From Puccinellia tenuiflora (taxonomy: Eukaryota > Streptophyta > Magnoliopsida > Poales > Poaceae), in contig QRDG01001831.1 of NCBI GenBank assembly GCA_012064385.1, forward strand, positions 655,435 to 719,434: a stretch of DNA of 64,000 nucleotides, read 5' to 3'. Positions 55,761 to 64,000 of the stretch are shown here, in pieces. A model generated the notes under the pieces. That model worked only from the letters and a program-made list of their open reading frames with translations. It had not been told where the DNA came from and made no database searches. The translations under genes were made by a program, and so were the position numbers. How positions within the stretch are numbered: position 1 is the first letter of the stretch; every line of letters starts with the position of its first letter.

Positions 55761-58700
55761 ATGTTTCACCTTCCATCACTACTTGCACGAGACATCTACA
55801 ATCTGTTCCAATGTATAAAGAAACTCGTGTTTTGCCTACTCGCCGCATGTCTCAGTACTGGATACCTAAAAGTTTTTTATCTAACCCCAGTACTGAGACC
55901 TCGGCATGTGTTTGTTGTTTGTAGGCACTCCGCGCGAGGAAGGAGAATATATGGCTAGTGGACTCCGGTTGTTCTCGTCACATGACCGGTGATAAAAATT
56001 GGTTCTCCTCCCTCACGCGTGCATCTCGGGCTGAAAGTGTAACTTACGGAGATGCTTCTACCTCTACTGTTGTGGCGAAAGGTACAATAAAGGTAACTGA
56101 CAATTTTATGTTCAAAGATGTTGCTTTGGTTGAAAATCTGAAATACAACTTATTGTCGGTTTCGCAAATGATTGATGAGGATCTTGAAGTTTCTTTTAAG
56201 AAAAATGCTTGCAAAGTTTTAGATGCTTCAGGTGATCTTGTCTTTGAGATATCACGTTTTGGGAGAGTTTTTAAGGCTGATTTTCATGCTTCTTCAAATG
56301 TTAAGTTTAGGTGTCTAGTTGCCAAGTTATCTACAGATTTATTTTTCTGGCATCGTAGACTTGGACATATTGGTTTTGATCATCTCACTCGTATTAGTGG
56401 TATGAATCTCATAAATGGATTGCCTAAACTTAAGGGAGAAAAAGATATTGTTTGCTCTCCATGTAGACATGGTAAGATGGTTGCAGGTTCACATGCACGC
56501 ATTACTACTGTCATGACTGATGCTCCAGGACAGCTTCTACACCTTGATACAGTTGGTCCATCAAGGGTACAATCTTTTGGTGGTAAATGGTATGTTTTGG
56601 TGATTGTTGATGATTATTCAAGATATTCTTGGGTTTATTTTATGGCATCTAAGGATGAGGCTTTTAGTCATTTTAAGAGTCTTGTGCTTAGATTAAATGT
56701 TGAGCACCCAGGATCTTTGAAAACAATAAGAAGTGACAATGGGACCGAATTTAAGAATTCATATTTTAATCACTTCTGCGATGAACTTTTCATTGAACAT
56801 CAGTTTTCTTCACCTTATGTACCACAACAAAATGGTGTAGTGGAGCGTAAGAATCGAACTCTAGTTGAGATGGCCCGTACTATGCTTGATGAATTTTCTA
56901 CTCCTAGAAAGTTCTGGGCTGAAGCTATATCTACTGCTTGTTATGTTTCAAATCGTGTGTTCTTGAGATCTAAAATTGGCAAAACACCATATGAACTACG
57001 ATTTGGGCGTAAACCTGTTGTATCTCACCTAAGAGTTTTTGGTTGTAAATGCTTTGTGCTTAAATCTGGCAATCTAGACAAGTTTGAGTCTAGATCATAT
57101 GATGGCATTTTCCTAGGATATCCTGCTCATTCACGTGGTTACCGTGTTTATGTTTATGAGACTAACCGACTAATGGAAACCAGTGAAGTGACTTTTGATG
57201 AGGCTAGTTCTGGCTCTAGTCCTCTTATTTCTGATATAGGAACATATGTTCAGGGGGAGGAAATCTTTGTGGATGATGAAGATGAGGAGGAGGATGGCAC
57301 GCCCCCTGCTGTCCCCACGTCATCTGCAGCTATTCGTACACCTACAACAACTGCTGCTACAGCTGGACATCCTCAAGAGAGTACTTCAACTACAAATGTT
57401 GGGGATGAGCAAGCTGCTGAGTCAAATATTTCAGCACCCCGACACATTCAGAAAAGGCACCCCCCTCAACAGATTATTGGAAGCATGACTGAGAGAGTCA
57501 CACGGTCAAGGTTTATCGATTCTGACTCTCACACTCATTCTGCATTTGTTGCTTCTTTTGAGCCCAAAGATATATCTCATGCATTAACTGATGAATCGTG
57601 GATCAATGCCATGCATGAGGAATTAGAAAATTTTGAGCGTAACAAAGTTTGGACTCTTGTTTCACCTCCTTCTGGTCATACTCTTATTGGAACTCGTTGG
57701 GTTTTCAAAAACAAACAAAGTGAGGATGGTGTTATTGTTCGCAACAAGGCTAGGTTGGTTGCCCAGGGTTTTACTCAAGTTGAAGGTCTTGATTTTGATG
57801 AAACTTTTGCTCCTGTTGCTAGATTAGAAGCTATAAGAATTTTATTGGCATTTGCTGCATCTAAAGGTTTCAAGCTTTATCAAATGGATGTTAAAAGTGC
57901 TTTTCTTAATGGCTTTATTGATGAGGAGGTTTATGTTAAGCAACCACCTGGTTTCGAGAATCCAAAGTTTCCCAACCATGTTTATAAACTTTCGAAAGCT
58001 TTGTATGGTTTAAAACAAGCCCCACGTGCATGGTATGATAGGTTGAAAACTTTTTTAATTAAAAAGGGGTTTACCATGGGAAACGTTGATAAAACACTCT
58101 TTGTACTCAAACATGGCAATGATCAACTTTTCGTACAAGTTTATGTTGATGATATTATCTTTGGGTGTGCCTCTCATACTTTGGTGTCAGAATTTTCAGA
58201 AACTATGAGCAGGGAATTTGAAATGAGCATGATGGGTGAACTGACTTACTTTTTGGGACTACAAGTCAAACAAACAAAGGATGGTACCTTTGTACATCAA
58301 AGTAAATATACGAAGGATCTTCTACGGCGCTTTGGGATGGAAAACTGCAACCCCATTATGACACCAATGGGATCTACGGCGTCACTAGATCTTGATGAGG
58401 ATGGTGAACCTGTTGATCAAAAGATGTATAGAAGTATGATTGGTTCACTTCTTTATCTCGCCGCTTCTAGACCGGATATACAATTTTCTGTATGCTTGTG
58501 TGCACGGTTTCAAGCTTCCCCACGTGCATCACATCTACAAGCTGTCAAGCGGATCTTCAGGTATCTACATGGCACTCAATCTTTCGGCATTTGGCTTTCT
58601 GCTTCCTCTAGTATTTCATTGCGTGCATTTTCGGATGCTGATTTTGGAGGTTGTAGAATTGATAGGAAGAGTACATCTGGTACATGCTTATTTTTGGGTG

Positions 58701-59095
58701 ATTCATTAGTACTTTGGTCTTCTAAGAAACAAAGTTCTGTTGCACAATCTACTGCTAAAAGTGAATATGTAGCTGCTGCTTGTTGTTGCTCACAGATTTT
58801 ATGGATAATAGCTACAATGAAAGATTATGGGGTTACTTTAGAAAGTGTACCACTTTATTGTGATAACACTAGTGCTATATGTATTGCTAAAAATCCCGTG
58901 CAACATTCTAGAACTAAGCACATAGATATAAGATATCATTTTCTTAGAGATCATGTTGAAAAAGGAAATGTTGTGCTGCATTTTGTAGATACTGAATATC
59001 AATTGGCAGACATTTTTACTAAACCATTGGATTCTTCTCGGTTTGCTTTTCTTCGAGGTGAACTTGGAGTAATCAAACCATATGGGATGGTTTGA
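55733..59095 (+). pseudogene. Copia pol polyprotein with one in-frame TAG
   Basis: One frame runs to TGA at 59093 except for TAG at 55922-55924, just before the protease. The domain order is aspartic protease (WLVDSGCSRHMTG), GAG-pre-integrase (FWHRRLGHIGFDHL), integrase core (LLHLDTVGP, TIRSDNGTEF, NGVVERKNRT giving the D-D-E triad), reverse transcriptase (TRWVFKNK, KARLVAQGFTQ, YQMDVKSAFLNG, active-site YVDDI at 58142-58156) and RNase H (DADFGGC, AKSEYVAAACC, TKHIDIRYHFLRDHV). About 1056 residues after the TAG are uninterrupted. All catalytic motifs I can check are present. The TAG could be a nonsense mutation or a site for readthrough. Confidence 0.92.
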
Positions 59096-59333
59096 GGGGG
59101 AGTTTTTGCGTCATTTTGTAACATATGTAAAATACTTTTTCACTTGTGTGTTTCTAGTTATAATTGGTATTTTCATGTTGCTTCTTTTTCAGTTTTTATC
59201 TTCGGTAATTGAAAACAACACACAAAAATCTGAAAAAGTAATGAGCATTGTATGTTATCCTGCAATGACATTTTACAATCATGTTTATGTCTTGAGGAAA
59301 TTGTCACTTTATATGTATGCTCGTATAAGGTAG
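59082..59333 (+). CDS. Small hydrophobic ORF overlapping the pol stop (83 aa)
   Basis: Starts at ATG 59082 within the last pol codons in another frame. It has a strong hydrophobic segment (FFTCVFLVIIGIFMLLLFQFL) and then a polar tail. Some Sireviruses carry an envelope-like ORF after pol, but this one is short and shows no recognised family. It may be chance in AT-rich DNA. Confidence 0.25.
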   Translation: MGWFEGEFLRHFVTYVKYFFTCVFLVIIGIFMLLLFQFLSSVIENNTQKSEKVMSIVCYPAMTFYNHVYVLRKLSLYMYARIR

Positions 59334-60245
59334 TTTATCACATGACTTTCTAATACGAATGATAACTTGAACTAAATCTTGTCATGGTTAAACTTTATTA
59401 GCTGTGTTGGTCTTGGTTACTCAATTACTATCAATGATGAATCTATTATGGTATCAAGATTTAAAATGTGCAAATGACACATGGTGTCAAGCAAGTTTCA
59501 TAAATAAATATGCCAATGTCACACTGCATCTTCACGAGACTGCTTACCATTGCAATTTGGTATGAACTTGGAAGTTGTTGTTGTTCTTGAAACCTCTGTC
59601 TTAAGCTTCTGACTGCCTACCATTGTCTTAAGCTTCTGATTGTTATTGCACTTTTAACATAGGCTTGGCATGGTAATTTGAATATAGGCTTGGCAAGGTT
59701 GAATTGACATGGCATATAATTTCTTTGGAAAATAAGCTTCATGCTTTTATAAATGCTTTAAATATAACTTGCTCAAAGTGATTGTGTTTTCAAGTATTGA
59801 CATAGTTGATAAAGGGAAACCATGTCTTGTAATAAATCGTAACAATACTTGATTCTTGGTCATGTGTGGACTAGATTATACTTGTATACATGTCGAGTAC
59901 AACTACTTTTTGCATGACTTGGAAGTAGAATTGTCATTTTCATGATCTCTTATAATGCTCATTACAAAACAACAACAAGAATCCTTTCTAGCTTATAGAA
60001 ATATTTTTAAAGGGGAAAGTTTGTTTTGTGGTTTTGATGAAATTCATTGTCAAAGGGGGAGAAATTTTCCACATATACACACCACATTTTTCTGGGTATG
60101 TGTTTTGTACACATATTTTTGGATCTTTTGTTGATTCTTTCTGTTTTTCACTTTTTCTTTTCAAAACCTTGAAAATCTGAAAGTTAAGTGAATATGTATG
60201 CCAATCAATGTTTGGTGTTTATGTGATGTTGCCAATGTTTTCATC
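59334..60245 (+). other. Copia 3' internal region with repeated purine tracts
   Basis: Noncoding. Purine tracts AAAGGGGAAAG (60009-60019) and CAAAGGGGGAGAAA (60051-60064) precede the terminal tract, and another (GAGGGGGAG) overlaps the pol stop at about 59093. Confidence 0.7.
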
Positions 60246-60256
60246 AAGGGGGAGAT
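60246..60256 (+). other. Terminal polypurine tract of the Copia element
   Basis: AAGGGGGAGAT abuts the 3' LTR. Confidence 0.88.
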
Positions 60257-61727
60257 TGTGAAATCATGTGTGATGTGCAACATTGGCAAGTGATAAGTAG
60301 AACATTGATTTGGATACTTTGGGTGATATGGATACTTGTGTGGTGTGAGTTGTGTTAAACTTACCCTGAGTCAAGTCGTGGACTTGTGCTCGTACTGGTT
60401 ATTTGTTGTGTTCGCTTTCAGGTGTTGCCGGAGCTGAAGGAACGTGGTCGATGACAGGATCGAGGGACAAAGCTTGGGAGAAGCTGAGGTCGAGGGATCA
60501 AGGTCATGCGAGGCGTTCATACGAGGGAACAATGGAAGTGAAGGCTACGATGATCCGGAAGGGCACCGGTTTGTCGTATATGGTTTGTACCGGAGATGTA
60601 CGGTATTGAGGATGACACTCAACATATTGGTCGAGTTCTGAGATTCTGAAGACGTCACGAGGAGCGAGGCGTCGCAAGGAAAAACGGTGATCGACTGTCA
60701 CCATGCTAAATGCTAAGCAGAGCATTTGTGATTAGTGCATGCTATTGTATCATGCGCATGCACGTAGAGCAGCATGCATGTATAAGCTAGCTGAGCTTGC
60801 TGATCATTGATCGATCATGTGCATGCATGTGTGTGTCATTAAGGAGAGCAGCAGCAAGGAGCCAAGCCAGCTTGTTTCAAGAAGCGATCGATGCATGTCA
60901 GCAGGGAGGCAAGCATGCAGGTGCATGCGTTGGTCAGCTGGATGGACTGGCCAGCAGCAAGGAAATCATCAGACGACAGAGGACGTCTGTCCATAGGCGC
61001 GCGTGCAGAATTATTTCAGAGGCACGCGAGGCAGGTCGACTCGCCGCAGCACAGACAACGTCTGTGGTCGAGCGGGTGGAATCGGACGGTGTGACCCGGA
61101 GAAAGAAAAAACTGCACCAGCCGCCGTTTCCTTTTGGACCCGGTTTAGGGTTTGCCTACCTCTTTAAATAGAGGGGTATAGCCTAGGTTTTGAGTACGTT
61201 TCAGGAGAGGAACTCAGATTTAGATCTAGATTTATTTTGAGAGTTCTTGGATGCCGGCACGCATCTTCTGTAACGATCGACATCGTGGCAATAAAGTGAT
61301 CTTTGGCGGTGTCATCTTTGGGCTTCTTTGATCTTGCTGAAATCTTCATATTAGATCTCTCTAATATTTTGCTACAGGTTTTTCACGAGATCAAGGGAAG
61401 TTTGTGGTGCGATTAATCTCTCTTTCTTGCTAATTCTCGAAATTAGGTTTAGATTGATTTTCGCAGTTTTCTGTCAGCTGTTACTATTTTGATCATATCT
61501 TTTGACTCGTAACTCCGATCGAGCTGATTCTTCTTGCGTTGGTTAGATAATTTCCATACCTTTTATTTGAGTACTCAAACGCATTTTTTGGTTCAGTAGA
61601 TCTTGAGATACATCTATTTTACCATCACGAACAGATTAGGGTTTCAGGGTTTGAAAGTTTGAAAAAGTTGTAATTTGCTTCCGCGCAATCATTCACCCCC
61701 CCTCTGATTGCCTATCTCGATCCCTCA
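60257..61727 (+). repeat. 3' LTR of the Copia element
   Basis: 1471 bp, identical by eye to 52111-53581, followed by the target-site duplication CACGT. Confidence 0.95.
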
Positions 61728-61732
61728 CACGT

Positions 61733-62838
61733 GCAACTCATGTTGATGAAAAACTCATTTGCAACTTATGTGCAATCGATATGTAACTGAGAAAATATCA
61801 GTTGCAACTCATGTGCAACACACTTGCAATCTGAAAAATGTAACAACTCTTTCCAATCCTAATGACACGACATGCAATCTTGCATGTTCTTGAAAAAAAA
61901 ATTGTGTGGGAATCACGATGTAAATCTGATGGTTGTAGAGTTGAGTGAGGTCTAACTTAATTCTCATTTGAGTGAGAAGTAACAAAACGATGGAAGAAGG
62001 TTTTGTTCTGATTTGGAAAAAATTGTGTCTGAAATCAATTTCCATTACCCGATGTTCCACGCGGTAGAGTTTTTCAAACTTGGTCCTACAGTTTCCGCGT
62101 TTTCTCTAAATTTAAAAGAATTTCTACGTTAAACGTACTGGATTTTATGTTGCTTAGGACTACTATTGTACTAATTGCTCATTCTTTCTTCTCTAATTTG
62201 GATTGGATGTTGGCAATGGGAGACATAAGATTGGTCTAAGTAGGGTGCTATCATGGGCTAGTAGATAATGGGCTCTTGAAATTGAGTGTTCTAAAAGCGT
62301 GGATAGGGCCTAGAGCCTTCCTAGTTCCTAGCCCATCCTTGAACGTTTTTCTTTTCACGATAAATCCTCGTTTACTTATTCTTTTTTTGAACCAAAAGAT
62401 ATTATTCAATTATGAACATTTATGGATAGGAGCATGAAAGGAGCCAGTATGCATACAAAAAGAATATCCCTACTTGGACATTGTCCTTTCTTAGAACTTA
62501 GGCAACGGACAACTGATGTAGTTTGAATTCTCAATGCCAAGAGCTTGCTGACGCGTTTCGACGTTTTTGCTCCCGTTGATGTGAGAAATGTTGTTGCAAA
62601 CTTGTAATGAAAATACGGAGATTATTGTATTGCGGCCTGATCTCCTAATTAATGCCTCTAACCTTCAAACACCATTACCATTGAAGCCGCCGAAGTCAAT
62701 ACCGAGGAATCAATATAGGAATCAACTAGCTTTGTTGCTAGAAGTAAACTAGAAGTCTCAGCCTATAGTGGAGCAGTTGTTGGAGGTGAGAGCGCCAATA
62801 TGTGGTAATAGAGTGCGGAATGTACATTCCGTCCAGTC
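61733..62838. other. Unassigned repeat-like sequence
   Basis: The first 120 bases have short repeats of GTTGCAACTCATGTGCAAC type, continuing the target of the Copia insertion. The remainder has no recognisable gene. Confidence 0.45.
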
Positions 62839-63330
62839 GTGGACGTCCCCGCCCTATCCTCCAACAAATTCTTAATGGCTCCCATTAGGGACCGCGCCCC
62901 TTTACATGTGCGTGACCTAGCCGAGTCGATGAGATTGACTTCACTCCCTCACTTGGCGCCGCCGACACTCCACTGCACTCCCTCGCTCGGCAACGGCGCC
63001 GCCGCCGCTTTCACCTCACGCCCTCGCTTGCTCGCCGCCGCCGCCGCCGCCGCTGCCGTCTCACTTCACAGCTCCTACCCAGCGTGTCTCATCTTTTCCC
63101 CAGCGTCTCTCATCTTTTCCCCAGCGTCTCTCATCTTTTCCCGCGCCTTGCTCCTACCCGCCATGGACGGAATGGAATCCTACACCGAGCTCCTCGCCAG
63201 CGTCGGTGTTTCCGGATTCACGCAGTTAGGCCCGAAAAAACTCTCGCGACCCCGCTTCCCCCATCGCACTGTTGCTTCTTCTCGCGACTTCGGGTGTTGG
63301 CAGCAGCTCGCTTGGATCTGGTGGATCTGA
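62839..63330 (+). other. GC-rich stretch, possible 5' part of an unidentified gene
   Basis: A frame of 163 codons contains GCC triplet runs (63000-63060), three copies of a 19-bp unit, and an inner ATG at about 63163 starting MDGMESYTELLASVGV. A possible donor (GAGCAA|GTGAGC) follows at about 63337. No family is recognised. Low-complexity Ala and Ser/Pro content makes coding doubtful before the inner ATG. It could be a first exon of a gene extending past the window. Confidence 0.25.
63087..63143 (+). repeat. 19-bp tandem repeat x 3
   Basis: TCTCATCTTTTCCCCAGCG is repeated, the last copy slightly changed. Confidence 0.9.
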
Positions 63331-63343
63331 GCAAGTGAGCATG

Positions 63344-64000
63344 CTTTCGATGAAATTTCAAGTTCCAGGTAACATTGTAAAATTAAAATAATTTTCGCTC
63401 GGTCCACGGATCCAGATCTTAATTTACGCATCTTCCTCTCCATCTCAGTTATTTTTTTTTAGATAAAAGGCATTTCTCCATCTCAGCTGTGGGTCAAGCT
63501 GTTCATCGGATTCATCCCATCTCTCCGTCTCAGCTATGGGTCAAGCTGTTCGTCAGATTCATCCCATCTCGAGGAAGAAGATGACGTGGTCATGTGGAGG
63601 AGGCGTCCGGCCGCGATGCAGCAGCGGATTCGGTCGAACAGTACACCGCTGCTTGTGACATATCGCCGAGGAGATGCAAAAGGAAGCTGCTGCCGAGGCG
63701 TCGAAATTATTCTTCCCTACAGAAAATTCTTCCTACCTGAAACGGTTAGTAAGAAAAAAAATTAGATTCATTTGTTTTCTGTTTCGACTAGATTCAGCAT
63801 TCAATCCACCACTTCAGCTTATCTTTTCAGTATGCACTTTAAAAAATGGAATCGTTTTCTGTTCCAACTAGATTCATTTGCTTTTGTTCCCTGTAAAAAA
63901 TGGAATCGTTTTGCTAGATAAAATTATTGTGACGCCATGTTACCTTTTCATTCTGTACTGAAAACTTGCCAGGAAAATCAGTACCTCCGAGAAAATAAAA
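63344..64000. other. Unassigned right end
   Basis: Contains a 47-bp tandem duplication (63476-63522 and 63523-63569, sharing GGGTCAAGCTGTTC) and AT-rich intron-like DNA. No gene can be supported. Confidence 0.5.

Larger units (their letters stand above)
52111..61727 (+). mobile_element. Copia retrotransposon, Sirevirus/Maximus-like, structurally complete
   Basis: LTRs 52111-53581 and 60257-61727 are both 1471 bp, start TGTGAAATC, end GATCCCTCA and look identical throughout. The target-site duplication CACGT is at 52106-52110 and 61728-61732. The element has a tRNA-Met PBS, a long gag with coiled coil and two zinc knuckles, Copia-order pol (protease, integrase, reverse transcriptase, RNase H) and an extra 1.16-kb 3' region with several GGGGGAG purine tracts. 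Long gag, extra 3' region and multiple purine tracts are Sirevirus features. Identical LTRs indicate a very recent insertion, yet the reading frame is broken. Confidence 0.95.

Noticed and set aside
1..64000. CRISPR arrays, operons, ribosome-binding sites and prokaryotic mobile elements
   Set aside because: The window is plant nuclear DNA. The tandem repeats seen lack unique spacers of constant length and belong to LTRs, CACTA ends or simple duplications.

Overview
The window is nuclear DNA from a grass, most likely a Triticeae species (wheat, barley, rye or Aegilops type). The evidence is spliced genes with a GC-rich last exon, a eukaryotic tRNA gene, and dense nesting of LTR retrotransposons, a CACTA transposon and MITE-type elements. 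The species cannot be fixed from sequence alone. One ambiguous base (n) lies at 24652.

Layout. (1) 1-12905: a degenerate Gypsy-type LTR fragment is split at 1163/12632 by a complete large non-autonomous LTR element of LARD type (1164-12631). It has 4.5-kb LTRs, a 2.4-kb internal domain, a CCCCT target-site duplication and one 263-aa ORF. (2) 12906-14135: degenerate retroelement debris with a broken coiled-coil ORF. (3) 14136-39444: one very large CACTA-type DNA transposon, or a composite of CACTA parts. Its ends match and carry arrays of a GTGGCGCAT/ATGCGCCAC subterminal motif. It carries a broken TNP2-like transposase gene, a broken second gene (DUF8039-like region plus degenerate Ulp1-like protease region), and an apparently intact small gene for an RNase H1 hybrid-binding-domain protein with a C-terminal membrane anchor. 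A segment between two copies of the second gene's leader holds reversed exon fragments of the host enzyme 6-phosphofructo-2-kinase/fructose-2,6-bisphosphatase. A Gypsy element with gag and protease only (28706-38568, TSD CTTGC) sits inside the CACTA, and a related solo LTR (36221-37996, TSD ACGTG) sits inside its 3' LTR. (4) 39445-46530: AT-rich diverged repeats with a Stowaway-like MITE, another copy of the degenerate LTR fragment, and a small TRIM-like element (44750-46330, TSD GTCAC).

(5) 46530-52110 is the host gene island: a four-exon class III peroxidase (+, 48820-50312), a tRNA-Pro(AGG) gene (50672-50743) and a single-exon tau-class glutathione S-transferase (-, 50989-51735). The peroxidase and the GST are common stress and detoxification families, but nothing shows that they act together. 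(6) 52111-61727: a Copia element of Sirevirus/Maximus appearance with 1471-bp LTRs that look identical and a perfect CACGT target-site duplication. Its gag-pol reading frame is nevertheless interrupted by two frame changes and one in-frame TAG. (7) 61728-64000: repeat-like sequence, then a GC-rich stretch that may be the 5' end of an unidentified gene running off the window.

The most unusual material is in the CACTA element: the membrane-anchored hybrid-binding-domain gene, a perfect 29-bp inverted repeat carrying the terminal binding motif between its two large genes, a noncoding block repeated three times near gene leaders, and the captured F2KP exons. The dsRBD-like ORF of the LARD element is also notable.
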